The notes: generated from the sequence alone by a model not told the origin. Numbered from the stretch's first letter, positions 15,110-24,851 are shown. The stretch is 64,000 nt of DNA from Anaerolineaceae bacterium oral taxon 439 (GCA_001717545.1 CP017039.1:2480001-2544000); one strand, 5' to 3'. Numbers and translations: made by a program.

Positions 15110-16471
15110 ATGAAACTGACGATCATCGGCGGAGGAGGCGTCCGCAGTCTTTTTCTCGCGAAATCTGTCGCGAGTCAGGCCGAAGCTTTGGGAATCGACC
15201 GGCTTGTCCTGATGGATACCGATCCGACAAAGCTGAAAATCTACGGAGGGCTGGCGCGGGATACCGCGAACTTTCTGGAACCGTCGCTGCGGGTTGAGCT
15301 GACGGAAGACGCAAATGAGGCGCTTACCGACGCCGACGCCGTCATCACGACGATCCGCGCCGGCGGGGACGAGCTGCGCGTTGAAGACGAGAAAATCGTT
15401 GAAGAGCTCGACCTCCTTCCGCAGGAAACGACCGGAGCCTGCGGGTTTGCGTTCGCGATGCGTTCGATTCCGGCACTGGTCCGCTACTGCGAGCTGACGC
15501 GGCGGGTGGCCAAAAAGGGCGCGCCGATTTTTAACTTTACCAATCCGGCCGGGCTGGTCACGCAGGCGCTCCAGGATCGCGGCTATGAATCCGCGCTCGG
15601 GATCTGCGACGCGCCGACGTCGCTGTTCGGTCAGATCGCAAAAATGGAAAGTGTTCCGTCCGTTGCGGTCGACGCGGAATGCTTCGGCTTGAATCATCTT
15701 TCCTGGTTCCGTTCGGTAAGGATCCAGGGTGAAGATCGGACGCAGCGGCTCCTTCACGACCCGCGATTGTACCGCGAAACCGACATGAAATTTTTCGAAC
15801 CCGCGCTGGTCCAGCCGTATGGGGCGCTGTTCAACGAGTACCTCTACTACTATTACTACCGGGAACAGGCAGTCGCGAATATCCGGCGGGCGGGAACAAC
15901 GCGCGGACGCCAGATCATGGAAATCAACCGCGCAATGACCGCCGCGTTCCAGGAAAGCGCCGCGCAGTCGCTCGAAGAGCGGCTCGCGATTTTTGAAACG
16001 TATTACGGACAGCGCGAAAACGCATACATGGCGGCGGAAACAGGCAAGAAACGAAATCAGGAATACCGGTTAGACTTAAACGCTGCTGAAGACGGCGGAT
16101 ATGCGGGCGTCGCGCTGCGGTACCTGCGAATTCGCCAGACCGGAAAACCGGGCCGAATGATCTTATCGATCCGAAACCGCGGCGCGATCCCGTTTCTCGA
16201 AGCGAACGACGTCGCCGAATTGAGCTGCACGATCGATCCGGACGGTTCGATTCGGCCCGACCGCCTGATCGAACCGCTCCATCCGGTCGCGGAAGAGCTG
16301 ATACGCCGGATGAAGCTGTATGAACGCTGCGCCGCGTCAGCGATCCTGAACCGCGATCGCGCGCTCGCCCGCGACGCCCTTCAGCTTCATCCGCTCATCG
16401 CGTCCTACAGCCTGGCCTCGCGGCTCGTCGATCGCTTCTGGGAAAAATACGAACGTTCTTTCGAAGGATAA
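15110..16471 (+). CDS. GH4-family NAD-dependent glycosidase
   Basis: A protein of 453 residues with the GH4 layout. An N-terminal Rossmann motif (LTIIGGGGVRS) for NAD is followed by NFTNPAG (Asn142), a GICDAP motif with Cys166-Asp167, and His196 in FGLNHLSW for the catalytic metal. GH4 enzymes cleave alpha- or beta-glycosides by an oxidation/elimination mechanism using NAD+ and Mn2+. The Cys-Asp pair recalls the CDMP motif of 6-phospho-alpha-glucosidases rather than CN or CH motifs of other subgroups. No PTS genes are present, so the substrate may instead be an unphosphorylated glycoside brought in by the neighbouring ABC importer. Same operon as the amidohydrolase and the kinase. Confidence 0.88.
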   Translation: MKLTIIGGGGVRSLFLAKSVASQAEALGIDRLVLMDTDPTKLKIYGGLARDTANFLEPSLRVELTEDANEALTDADAVITTIRAGGDELRVEDEKIVEELDLLPQETTGACGFAFAMRSIPALVRYCELTRRVAKKGAPIFNFTNPAGLVTQALQDRGYESALGICDAPTSLFGQIAKMESVPSVAVDAECFGLNHLSWFRSVRIQGEDRTQRLLHDPRLYRETDMKFFEPALVQPYGALFNEYLYYYYYREQAVANIRRAGTTRGRQIMEINRAMTAAFQESAAQSLEERLAIFETYYGQRENAYMAAETGKKRNQEYRLDLNAAEDGGYAGVALRYLRIRQTGKPGRMILSIRNRGAIPFLEANDVAELSCTIDPDGSIRPDRLIEPLHPVAEELIRRMKLYERCAASAILNRDRALARDALQLHPLIASYSLASRLVDRFWEKYERSFEG

Positions 16472-16479
16472 TCTGAACG

Positions 16480-16494
16480 CCGGAGACTCTCCGG
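16480..16494 (+). other. Small hairpin between GH4 and kinase genes
   Basis: CCGGAG and CTCCGG form a perfect six-base stem around ACT, 9 bases after the GH4 stop. No T-run beyond three bases follows, so it more likely affects mRNA processing than termination. Confidence 0.4.
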
Positions 16495-16508
16495 TTTGAA
16501 AGTGAGAA

Positions 16509-17459
16509 ATGATGGAAGATTTCGTCGCCGCCGTAGCGCGAACCAATGTCGATTTGCTTTTTGATCGGGTTTCCTCGCTTCCGAACGAAGGAGAAGAACG
16601 CTACGCTGAAGGATTCGCAATGGAGCTCGGAGGAGGCCCGATCGCCACGCTGATTCACCTGCAGCGCCTGGGCGTCGCAACCCGTATCGCGAGTTATTTC
16701 GGCGGCGATTCTTTTTCCGCGTTCGCGCTGCGCGAGCTGGAACGCATGGGCGCGGCATCCATTACGAATCTATACGAAGGCAGCGCGATCCCGGTCAATA
16801 TTTCCGCCGCAATCCTGACGCCAACCGACCGAACTTTCGTTTCCTATACCGGTCTCGACGGCGGGAACCGTCATGAAGCCAGCGACGCCGAGCTGGACCG
16901 GGCGTATACTGCCCTGAGGGGCGCGAAGCTTGTCGCCATGCAGCCGGGTTACCTGGAGCTGTACCGAAAACTCAGGCGGGAAGGAACGCGATTCGTCTTC
17001 GATATCGGATGGGAGGAGGATCCCGGCTTCCGAAAGTACGCCGAATATCTGAAGCTTGCCGATATCTTCACGCCCAACGAGAAAGAAGCCGCTCAGATCG
17101 CCGGAACGGACGATCCGAAAAAAGCGCTGGCGTACCTTTCAGAAACGTTCGCGTATCCGATCCTGACGCTGAGCCGGAAAGGGTGCCTTTTCCGGGCGGA
17201 TGGGAAAACGTTCCTTGCCCCGCCGATCGATCAGGGACCCTGCGTCGACGCGACCGGAGCCGGGGACGCCTTCCTCGCCGGGCTGATTTACGGAATCCTG
17301 AGCGACGCTCCACTTTATCGCGCGATTACATACGCGAATATCCTCGGGGGAAACGCAGTGACCGCGCTCGGCTGCCTGACGGCGACGATGACGCGCGAGC
17401 GGCTAACCGCCTTGGCCGACGCGCATGAAGGCGACATTCAGCTATATACTCATTCCTGA
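16509..17459 (+). CDS. PfkB-family carbohydrate kinase
   Basis: A ribokinase-like sugar kinase of 316 residues. The C-terminal PfkB signature DATGAGDAFLAG has its catalytic Asp at about residue 253, and the N-terminal GGGPIATLIHLQRLG is the substrate-side motif. It phosphorylates a free sugar at the end of the catabolic operon, consistent with import of an unphosphorylated sugar by the divergent ABC system. The start could be 16509 or the next ATG at 16512. Its last ten bases overlap tail-to-tail with the convergent membrane-glycosyltransferase gene. Confidence 0.9.
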   Translation: MMEDFVAAVARTNVDLLFDRVSSLPNEGEERYAEGFAMELGGGPIATLIHLQRLGVATRIASYFGGDSFSAFALRELERMGAASITNLYEGSAIPVNISAAILTPTDRTFVSYTGLDGGNRHEASDAELDRAYTALRGAKLVAMQPGYLELYRKLRREGTRFVFDIGWEEDPGFRKYAEYLKLADIFTPNEKEAAQIAGTDDPKKALAYLSETFAYPILTLSRKGCLFRADGKTFLAPPIDQGPCVDATGAGDAFLAGLIYGILSDAPLYRAITYANILGGNAVTALGCLTATMTRERLTALADAHEGDIQLYTHS

Positions 17460-19435
17460 TCCACGCGCTCAAAAACCCCGTACGCGTCGTTCATCCCCGG
17501 ATTCAGGATTTCCCGGAACCGGTACCGCTCGCAAAGGAACGGAAACGCGAGCGCTTCGCCCGGAACCGTCGCTAAATCCGCGGCGCAGAACCCTTCTTCA
17601 TTAAACGGGACCCGCGCCATTCGCTGGTCCGGGATGAAAACGATCCACTTCGGTGGATCGGCGCGCACCTCTGTCAGGAACGTCTCCCATCGTCCCGTTC
17701 CCATCCGCGCCGAAAAATCGTACAGCGATTTCACGATAAAATAGCGCGACGGCGCCCTTCGCCCGCTCAGCAGGTACGGAGCGGCGCTCCCGCCCCAAAT
17801 CAGGACCTTATCCTCAACATCCGTATTTTCTCGCAGGAAATCGCCCGTTTTCGTCATCGCCGACGGGTTCCGCGACGCGTAATTTTCGCCGAGAATCGAG
17901 AAAACCGGCAGGCTCATCAGCAGAAGGAAGAACCCGGTTCCGATCGCCAGACGGCGCGCTGAAAGGAGGAAACGCCCGGAGCTCCAACGCCAGATATCCG
18001 TCATCAACGCAGCGATCAGAACAAGATAAGCGGGAACCATCGGGATAAAATAATGCTGATAATTCATTCCCGACAATCCGGCTGAAACAACCTCGAACGG
18101 CAGCGCTGCGGCGGCCCACACGGTCAGCCATTCTTCCCGGATACAGCGATTGATCTCTCCACGACGTATCGATCGAACGATTTTCGCCAGCGCAGCGAAC
18201 CATCCGATCAGGCCGAAGCCAAAGAACGGCGACAACGCCGGCAAAAACGTCAACGTCGTCCATCCGGTCGCCCAACGCGGCGCGCCGCTGCGCGCGGTGT
18301 AAATAAAATTATACGTATAGCTGCCATACAGATAATCGCGCAGCGCGCCCTGAGTAGCGAAATAGACGATCCAGAACAGATTTATGCAGATAAATCCGGC
18401 CAGGAGACATGATCCACCCTTCGCGATCCGTTTAAGCCGATCTGGGATGCAGGAATCCTCATCCAATCCTATTTCGAAAACGACGGTCAGCCCGATCCCC
18501 AGCCACGCACCGATCAACGACTGCTTTAAAGAGAACGCCAGCCCCATCAGCAAACCGGACGCAAACCAAAGTCCGGCTTTCGAGCGTCGCCCGGGGTCAA
18601 CCGCTAACACGAGCGCCGCAGACTGGAACAGCAGCGCAAATTCTTCCGTATAATTTCCAAAATCAAGAAGACGAGCCAGGTGCAGCGTGCCAAAGAAGAT
18701 CGCCCCCACGGCGATCCAGTCGCCGTACGCCCCGCGGATCAACCGAAACAGCATCAGCAACGCGCCCGTCAGGAATACCGCCTCCAACAGCCAGATACCC
18801 ATCAGATTTCCGCCCGCGAACGTCAGCCCCAACGCGTTCAGATAAAAGATCAGCGGAGGTTTATGGTCCCATGCGTCGACATAGGGCAAGCCGCCCGATC
18901 GGATCCGTTCGCCAATATACGCGAAAATCGAAAAATCATGCGACGGGTAATAATTCCGCCGCAGCGGGAAGTACGCCGCGATCACGATCGCCAGCGCGGA
19001 AAGCGCGATCCAGCGCAGCCAGACGTTCCGCCCCCCGGCCCAGATCGATCGGAGCGTCCGACCATCCCGACGCAGGACCCAGATCACGGACTGAACCAGG
19101 ATCAACGCCATGAAAAGCAAAACGGGAAAAGCCGCCCGTAAGTAAGCGGCCGCGCGATCCAAACCGGGATGATCATAATAAAATGCCGACGCGGCCGCCG
19201 CCCCGATCAGGAGCAGCGCCGCGCCCTGCGCGCGGACGAGCCAGTCCGCCGGAACCCGCCGCAGGCGCAGGGCCGCAGGGACCGCCGACGCTCCGACTCC
19301 GACGACAAGCGCCGCGAACAGGACCCGAAGCGCAGTCACGCGCCCGCCGCCGAGCCAGAACAACGCAAAAACTGCCGCCAATCCTTCAGCCGCGGCGATT
19401 CCGACAAATCGCTTCACATTCCGGCGCCCGCTCAA
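17450..19435 (-). CDS. Polytopic membrane glycosyltransferase (GT39/ArnT-like)
   Basis: A protein of 661 residues with about 12-13 membrane segments and a soluble C-terminal domain (~residues 530-661). The first large loop has NYYPSHDFSIFAYIGERI and YVDAWDHKPP, the latter a hallmark of the GT39/PMT_2 fold, with the acidic residue expected to act in sugar transfer from a lipid-phosphate donor. The likely start is TTG 19435, five bases after the previous gene's stop; a GTG at 19417 is an alternative. Last gene of the polysaccharide cluster. It probably decorates a protein or glycan on the outer face of the membrane. Confidence 0.8.
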   Translation of the reverse strand: MSGRRNVKRFVGIAAAEGLAAVFALFWLGGGRVTALRVLFAALVVGVGASAVPAALRLRRVPADWLVRAQGAALLLIGAAAASAFYYDHPGLDRAAAYLRAAFPVLLFMALILVQSVIWVLRRDGRTLRSIWAGGRNVWLRWIALSALAIVIAAYFPLRRNYYPSHDFSIFAYIGERIRSGGLPYVDAWDHKPPLIFYLNALGLTFAGGNLMGIWLLEAVFLTGALLMLFRLIRGAYGDWIAVGAIFFGTLHLARLLDFGNYTEEFALLFQSAALVLAVDPGRRSKAGLWFASGLLMGLAFSLKQSLIGAWLGIGLTVVFEIGLDEDSCIPDRLKRIAKGGSCLLAGFICINLFWIVYFATQGALRDYLYGSYTYNFIYTARSGAPRWATGWTTLTFLPALSPFFGFGLIGWFAALAKIVRSIRRGEINRCIREEWLTVWAAAALPFEVVSAGLSGMNYQHYFIPMVPAYLVLIAALMTDIWRWSSGRFLLSARRLAIGTGFFLLLMSLPVFSILGENYASRNPSAMTKTGDFLRENTDVEDKVLIWGGSAAPYLLSGRRAPSRYFIVKSLYDFSARMGTGRWETFLTEVRADPPKWIVFIPDQRMARVPFNEEGFCAADLATVPGEALAFPFLCERYRFREILNPGMNDAYGVFERVDQE

Positions 19436-19440
19436 AAACT

Positions 19441-20979
19441 TTACGACGCGTCCGCGTCGATCGGGTCGAACTGATAAATCGGGCGGGAATGCGTCGTCGC
19501 CGCTTCAGCGCGATCCGCGAAATACGACCCCACGCGCCAGCCCGACGTTCCGTCCGTAAAAGCGCATTCCGCTTTAACGAACGCGTCCCGCTCCGCCGCG
19601 TCGGTCTCCGGATCCGACAGATATAAATTCAGCGCCTCGCGCAGCTCCGCTTCGCTGGATGCGACGCGGCCGGCTCTCGCGGCGCGGAATCGTTCGTGCG
19701 TCGGCCATTCGCCAATTTCCGACAGCTTCAAATCAAACTTTCCCGGCGTGTCCCAGCCGTTCGGCGCGTCGATACAGACGGCGATGATCGGCCGGCGATG
19801 AATCGCGGTTTCAACGATCATCGTCGAATACACCGTACAGAAGACATCCGACCAGGCCATCATCGACGCCTTCTCCGGCATGTCCTCGCCGGAATAGAAA
19901 CCCAAATCCCCGCCCAGCGCGACCGGCTCAACGAGATGAACCAGCGGATTATCGGCGATCAGCGCGCGAATCCGGTTCGCTTCTTTTTCGAAAAGCGATC
20001 CGGGAATAAAATGATTCGGATGCAGCCGGATCAGCAGCTGCGTCGGTTCGCTCAGCGATCCATCGCTGACCAGCCGGACCAGCGCTTCAATATCCTGATA
20101 ATTCGGCGAAAAGCTCACGAACGAGCAGGCGAACGAAATCAGTTTCCGCCGCAAGTCCAGCCCATGCAGCGCGAAATATTCCTCGCGACTCATCAGCCAT
20201 TCCTTCCGGAAATAACCGTCATACGTCGGGATCCCGCCGACGTTGACCCGCTCCGGGAGCCAATCCGCCCCATCGGTCAGTTCGGTCTTCTGAATCTCGG
20301 ACCAGGCGTTGGCCCATTGAACCGGAGCGCCGGGGAGCCGGTACGAAGAAGGGTTATCCCAGCCGATCACGGCATACGCGGTTTCAATTCCACGCGCCGC
20401 CGCCTCCCGAAGCAGGTAGCGATCCAGCCGCCAGCCAGCCGTGCCCGCGATCACCAGAGACGGCTCGTATCGGTCGAACAGATCGCCATAGATCGCCGAC
20501 GTATATTTCATCTGCTGCCGGACATGCCGCTTCCGCAGCCAGCCCCATTTCCGCATCAGCGCCACTTTCGCACGGACCGACGGCAGGATCAGTTTCCCCC
20601 CGCGCGACGTCTCGAACGCCATCTGGCGCATGTGACTGTCGATCGCGTTCGTATTGACCCGGTCGGACCCGCCCATCCAGCGGATAAAATGGTTCCAGTA
20701 TTGAATTCGATGATCCTTGTTATGGCTATACGCTTTCGCCTGATCAAGCCGCAGGCCTTCGAAGAACAAATTCTCGTCTTCAAATTTTTCGCGTATCTTG
20801 TCCACAACGCCGTCGTCCGTTAAAATAACGACGCGAAATCCTCTGTCTGAAATCGTCCGCACGACGTCCGTTTGCAGGAAGTATACGATCGCCAGTCCAT
20901 GATCGGCGCAAATAAAAACCGTCCGCTGCAGCGGTCGGGACGTCCCCGGGCCTGATCGCGGTGTGTTAATCGTCGTCAT
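19441..20979 (-). CDS. Putative GT-B glycosyl- or glycerophosphotransferase
   Basis: A protein of 512 residues without membrane segments. The C-terminal half has LLIRLHPNHF, then FCTVYSTMIVETAIHRRPIIAV, a pattern shared by capsule-synthesis and CDP-glycerol transferases in which the second part of the GT-B fold binds the activated donor. The N-terminal part (ICADHGLAIVYFLQTDVVRTI) resembles the start of GT-B transferases acting on surface glycans. The ribosome site GGGGAGG is 12 bases upstream. The donor and acceptor are unknown. It lies between a GT2 gene and the GT39-like gene. Confidence 0.65.
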   Translation of the reverse strand: MTTINTPRSGPGTSRPLQRTVFICADHGLAIVYFLQTDVVRTISDRGFRVVILTDDGVVDKIREKFEDENLFFEGLRLDQAKAYSHNKDHRIQYWNHFIRWMGGSDRVNTNAIDSHMRQMAFETSRGGKLILPSVRAKVALMRKWGWLRKRHVRQQMKYTSAIYGDLFDRYEPSLVIAGTAGWRLDRYLLREAAARGIETAYAVIGWDNPSSYRLPGAPVQWANAWSEIQKTELTDGADWLPERVNVGGIPTYDGYFRKEWLMSREEYFALHGLDLRRKLISFACSFVSFSPNYQDIEALVRLVSDGSLSEPTQLLIRLHPNHFIPGSLFEKEANRIRALIADNPLVHLVEPVALGGDLGFYSGEDMPEKASMMAWSDVFCTVYSTMIVETAIHRRPIIAVCIDAPNGWDTPGKFDLKLSEIGEWPTHERFRAARAGRVASSEAELREALNLYLSDPETDAAERDAFVKAECAFTDGTSGWRVGSYFADRAEAATTHSRPIYQFDPIDADAS

Positions 20980-21007
20980 TTCGTCAAAAAACCTCCCCTG
21001 CCAGGAC

Positions 21008-21955
21008 TCAATCCTGCCCGTAATACAATTTGAAAATCCGGTTGTAGACCGCCAGAAGCAATTTCCTGACCGGCGTCCATTCCTTCCACCGGAACGGCGT
21101 TTTGCGCTCCGGCGCGGGAGACTTCTCGCGCGCCGACAGCGTATTGCTCAGGTTCATCGCATACGGTTCGAGCGGCATCAGGCGTAAATATCCCGCCTCG
21201 TTCATGCGCTGGTCCAGCTGCTTAACCTGTCCCATCGGCCGCGACATCTCGAACGGCAGGAACTCGCGCAGGACCGATTTATACGCTGTGAATTGCCAGT
21301 GCGACGCGCCAGCGAGCGCGGTCAGTCCGTTATACGTAAGCTTCTGGTCGGTCGAACGCTCGTAATGCGCCCGGATTTCGTCCTCCGACTGACCCAGGCT
21401 CAGGTCGAATTCGCGGAACGTCGAATACGCGATAAAATCGCCCGATTCAAGCGCCGCGCCCTCCGTCTCCCGCGCCCAGACTTCCGTCCGATCGTAATAC
21501 GACGGGTTGGTTCGGAACGGCCGTGCGGTAACCATTCCAACGTTCGGGAACCCTTCTAAGAGCCGGAGCGACTCCCGAAGCCATCCCGCCGAAAACAGCG
21601 CGTCGTTATCCGTGTACGCGATAATTTCCCCCGGCGCGGCGCTGAAAATAACGTTCCAGGCGCCGCCTTTCCCGAGATTCTTTTCCGACAGGATCAAATA
21701 CTGAATTCTGCCTGCGTTCCGCTCCTCCGTCAGGTACGCAACCACCTCGGGACAGCTCCCGTTATCGAAGACCATCAGGTCATAGTCAACATCCGCCGCG
21801 CCCTCGCGAATCGACCGCAGGCATACGTCCAGAACCTTTGGCAGCTGCTCATAATAACCGCTCACGAACGGGATATAGTTCAGGACCGCGACCGTGACCC
21901 GCGCCGGATGCGCGACGGTTTTGACGAACTTCGCCGGATTCTGCCCGAGACGCAT
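21008..21955 (-). CDS. Family 2 glycosyltransferase
   Basis: A GT-A fold transferase of 315 residues. It starts with VTVAVLNYIPF, and has LMVFDNGSC, the LGKGGAWN donor-site loop and a DxD-type motif in IIAYTDNDALFSAGW. ATG 21955 is chosen because it lies two bases after the stop of the preceding gene; the longer frame to 22147 overlaps that gene and lacks family residues. Inverting transfer of a nucleotide-activated sugar to the growing surface glycan is expected. The acceptor is unknown. Confidence 0.85.
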   Translation of the reverse strand: MRLGQNPAKFVKTVAHPARVTVAVLNYIPFVSGYYEQLPKVLDVCLRSIREGAADVDYDLMVFDNGSCPEVVAYLTEERNAGRIQYLILSEKNLGKGGAWNVIFSAAPGEIIAYTDNDALFSAGWLRESLRLLEGFPNVGMVTARPFRTNPSYYDRTEVWARETEGAALESGDFIAYSTFREFDLSLGQSEDEIRAHYERSTDQKLTYNGLTALAGASHWQFTAYKSVLREFLPFEMSRPMGQVKQLDQRMNEAGYLRLMPLEPYAMNLSNTLSAREKSPAPERKTPFRWKEWTPVRKLLLAVYNRIFKLYYGQD

Positions 21956-21957
21956 CT

Positions 21958-22899
21958 TTATTTCCGTTCCTTTCCAGACCGAAGCGCGCGGCCGATTTTC
22001 AGCCGCAGCTCCCGATACGCTTTGATCGGATGGAAAACCGCGAAAAAAACGTTCCCGAGCGCTCTTGAATTCAACCGAATCAACGGAAAAATTTCGATCT
22101 CGCGAAAGAGCTTTTGCCAGCTGAACGGAAACGGTACAGGAACACACCCGTTCGTCAGCACATAATCGCAGTCGTTCAACGAGAAAATCGTGCGTTTTCC
22201 GCCGCCAATCTCAACGTTTTTTTCCGATTCCGGAAGGCGGTAATGCGACTGGCCGTTGGGAAGATGACCATAGTCGTGGTCCTGATGAATAATATCGATC
22301 GTCTCGGAGCAGTTAATCAATTTCCAACCGCTCCGCCGCGCCTCGTAAAACATCCAGTTATCCCAACCGGAACGCCCGATCGCAAAATCAGGAATGCGCT
22401 CGAAACAGGCGCGCGGGTAGATAAAATAATCGCTCCCACCGATCGGATGACGCCGGGCGCGCGTCCGGATCTCTTCCTTCAGCCGCGCTTCCCATCCCTC
22501 GGAAAACTCGATCGGCTCGCGCTGGTCAAGGTCCCATCGCTGACCCACAAGCAGGAATTTTTCCTCACGTTCGGCGACCCGCTTCGCGACGTCGACGAAT
22601 TCAGGGAAAAGGATAATATCGGCGTTCACGTAAGCCAGAAGCGGCGCGTCCGACGTTCGCCGCGCGATATCGAAAATATCGCTCAGGAGCGGCGTCCCCG
22701 ATTCGTTGCGCCTGACCTCCCCAACATAGCGGACGCCCAGCCTGTCCGCCGCCTCGCCGACGCCCGGATCGTCGCCGATCAGGACGATATCGACGTCGCG
22801 GCCCAGCGCTTTCCAGGAACGGATCGCGTTCGTCTGGATCAGCGCGATATGCGCCCGGTCGAATCCCTTCGGAGAAATAAAAATCGTCATCTCGCTCAT
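21958..22899 (-). CDS. GT-A-like glycosyltransferase
   Basis: A protein of 313 residues. The N-terminal part (ALGRDVDIVLIGDDPG, then LLAYVNADIILFPEF with an NAD metal-site triad) looks like a GT-A nucleotide-sugar domain. A central part has GGSDYFIYPRACFERI and GWDNWMFYEARRSGW, which I have seen in glycosyltransferases of surface-glycan loci. Its start overlaps the stop of the cytidylyltransferase gene (ATGA), indicating translational coupling. The sugar is unknown. Confidence 0.7.
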   Translation of the reverse strand: MSEMTIFISPKGFDRAHIALIQTNAIRSWKALGRDVDIVLIGDDPGVGEAADRLGVRYVGEVRRNESGTPLLSDIFDIARRTSDAPLLAYVNADIILFPEFVDVAKRVAEREEKFLLVGQRWDLDQREPIEFSEGWEARLKEEIRTRARRHPIGGSDYFIYPRACFERIPDFAIGRSGWDNWMFYEARRSGWKLINCSETIDIIHQDHDYGHLPNGQSHYRLPESEKNVEIGGGKRTIFSLNDCDYVLTNGCVPVPFPFSWQKLFREIEIFPLIRLNSRALGNVFFAVFHPIKAYRELRLKIGRALRSGKERK

Positions 22900-23663
22900 A
22901 CGTTTTCCCGGCCCCGCTCGTCGACCGCGTCGACGTTCTTCGCCTTCGTCAGGCGGTTCAGCTTCTCAATTTCAGGATGCGCCTCGACGAGCTTCAAAAC
23001 GTCGAGCCAGCCGATCGTCAACGGATCGGGGATCAGGCGGAACAGCGCCCGCATCATCGCCAGATCCTCCGGCGTATCGACCGTCCAGCGATGACGACCA
23101 TAGTCGGGGTCATGATCCATAATGCGCACCCTGCATCTTCCCTCGGTATTATAAAACCAGGGCATCACATGCTCCCGTTCATACAGCGCCTCCGCTTCCC
23201 GAAACGCCCGCGTCAGCCACGCCATCGAAACGATTTCCTCGTCCAGCCCGATCGGATATGTCCGCCGCCAGGGAGGGGGCAGGCGGTTCGCGGCAAAATC
23301 CGCGCCCTCATCCTCGTAAAAGCGGATCAGCGCGTCGATCAGCTCCGGATCAATCAGCGGACAATCGCCGGTCACGCGCACAACCCGATCCGCGCCGGAT
23401 CCCAGCGCCGCATGATAAAACCGATCCAAAACGTCGTAAACCGAACCTCGGTAAATCCTGACCTGATTCGCGCGCGCCCAGTCGACAATCGGCTTGTCCG
23501 CGTCGTCCGTCGTCGTCGCGACGATCAGCTCGTCGATCAGCCGCGCCCGTTTTCCGCGCTGAACCGCCCAATCGAGCATCGGCCGTCCCGCGATCTCTTC
23601 CAGGACCTTCCCGGGAAGCCGGCTCGACCCCATGCGCGCCTGAATAATCAGCGTAGTTTTCAT
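22896..23663 (-). CDS. Cytidylyltransferase, SpsF/NeuA-like
   Basis: An enzyme of 255 residues that activates a 2-keto-3-deoxy sugar acid with CMP. It has the N-terminal nucleotide motif IIQARMGSSRLPGK, the CTP/metal motif VVRVTGDCPLIDPE, and RHRWTVDTPEDLAMM near residue 215. These are typical of SpsF and of acylneuraminate/KDO cytidylyltransferases. Together with the NeuB-like synthase two genes upstream it supports synthesis of a CMP-nonulosonic acid. The next gene is coupled by a four-base overlap. Confidence 0.87.
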   Translation of the reverse strand: MKTTLIIQARMGSSRLPGKVLEEIAGRPMLDWAVQRGKRARLIDELIVATTTDDADKPIVDWARANQVRIYRGSVYDVLDRFYHAALGSGADRVVRVTGDCPLIDPELIDALIRFYEDEGADFAANRLPPPWRRTYPIGLDEEIVSMAWLTRAFREAEALYEREHVMPWFYNTEGRCRVRIMDHDPDYGRHRWTVDTPEDLAMMRALFRLIPDPLTIGWLDVLKLVEAHPEIEKLNRLTKAKNVDAVDERGRENV

Positions 23664-23711
23664 TTAAATCCGCTTATCCTCACCCTTTTCTGTTTTCGCC
23701 CGGACGCCGTT

Positions 23712-24851
23712 TCAGCCGGCGTTCCCAGCGGACAGCCCCGCAGCATGACGGATCGCGCTCGCATACGCCTCGGTAATCTTTCGAATATTCCGGCTCCAGT
23801 CCGCCTCGCTCTCAATCCGCAGCCGCGCCGAAGCGCCGATCGGGCGCAGCGTCGTCCGCCGCCGTGACAAAAAGAGCATGCGCTCCGCCATCGCGTCGCT
23901 GTCGCCGACCGGAAAAAGAAAACCGCTTTTCCCATCGTCGACCCATTCCAGATTTCCCGGTATATCCGAAACCAGAACCGGCAGCCCGCAGCCCATCGCC
24001 TCCAGCAGCGAAACCGACGATCCGTCGGTAATCGACGAGCTCAGGTACAAATCGGCGGCGCGGTAATAATCGACGAGTTCGTCGTACGGTTTCCGTCCAA
24101 GCCAATGGATCCGGCGCCGGACGTCCGCCGGAGCGGTCTCCGCCAACGCTTTCAACGCCGCGCGCTCCGACCCGTCCGCGAGAACCATCAACTGAATCGC
24201 CGCGTCCTCCGCCCCTGCCTTCAGGAACGCGCGGATCGTCGTATCGACGCGATAATTCGGTTCGAGCGATCGCAGGCTCAGCATCAGAAAATCCTCCGGC
24301 GGCGCGATCCCGCCGCGGACCGCGCTCGGTCCCGGCGAGAACCGTTTCGGATCGATTCCCCAGGGAAAGATCGTCGCCCGATCCTCCGGATAGCCCAGTG
24401 CCACCGCGCTTTCCAACTCCGTATAGCAGTCGCCCAAGAACCAGTCTGCGTTTTCCAACGCAAAAACCGCGCGCTCGCGCTGCCTCGGGTCGACGTAAAT
24501 ATCATGATTCAGGTCAAAACCCCAGGACATCGCGACATGCGGCCGCAGTTCCGCCAGCGCCGCAATATACGAAACGTCCGGAAGCGGACCGCTATGCAGA
24601 ACGTCAGGCCGAAGCTCCGCCGCAACCGCTTTCAGGTCTGCCGCGACGCGCGGGTAATCGGCGGGTGATACGATCGACGTCCCCCAGCGCCAGTCCACAG
24701 CGCGAATCCCGCCGGGAAGCCCGCGCCCGTCCAGTCCGCGTTTCTCGTCGCATAACCGTAAAAAATAACCTTCGTGCCCCAGCGCGGCGATCGCGCTAAG
24801 AAAACGCACGTCGTGCGGCGTGTAATCGCGGGTAAAATATAAAACCTTCAT
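23712..24851 (-). CDS. Family 4 glycosyltransferase
   Basis: A GT-B transferase of 379 residues. The N-terminal acceptor half begins MKVLYFTRDYTPHDVRF; the donor half has LMLSLRSLEPNYRVD, then YLSSSITDGSSVSLLEAMGCGLPVLVSDIPGNLEWV with the usual E-x7-E-like donor-binding region. It retains the configuration of the sugar donor. ATG 24851 overlaps the stop of the NeuB-like gene by four bases, so the two are coupled. Possibly it adds the sugar preceding or following the acidic sugar. Confidence 0.87.
   Translation of the reverse strand: MKVLYFTRDYTPHDVRFLSAIAALGHEGYFLRLCDEKRGLDGRGLPGGIRAVDWRWGTSIVSPADYPRVAADLKAVAAELRPDVLHSGPLPDVSYIAALAELRPHVAMSWGFDLNHDIYVDPRQRERAVFALENADWFLGDCYTELESAVALGYPEDRATIFPWGIDPKRFSPGPSAVRGGIAPPEDFLMLSLRSLEPNYRVDTTIRAFLKAGAEDAAIQLMVLADGSERAALKALAETAPADVRRRIHWLGRKPYDELVDYYRAADLYLSSSITDGSSVSLLEAMGCGLPVLVSDIPGNLEWVDDGKSGFLFPVGDSDAMAERMLFLSRRRTTLRPIGASARLRIESEADWSRNIRKITEAYASAIRHAAGLSAGNAG

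Noticed and set aside
19696-20823. A long open frame of 375 codons on the plus strand opposite the GT-B-like gene
   Set aside because: It is rich in Arg, Pro and Gln and has no recognisable motif; it mirrors the codon pattern of the real minus-strand gene, as expected in GC-rich DNA.
21956-22147. A longer N-terminus for the GT2 gene
   Set aside because: It overlaps the preceding transferase gene almost fully and shows no GT2 features; the ATG two bases after that gene's stop fits the operon.
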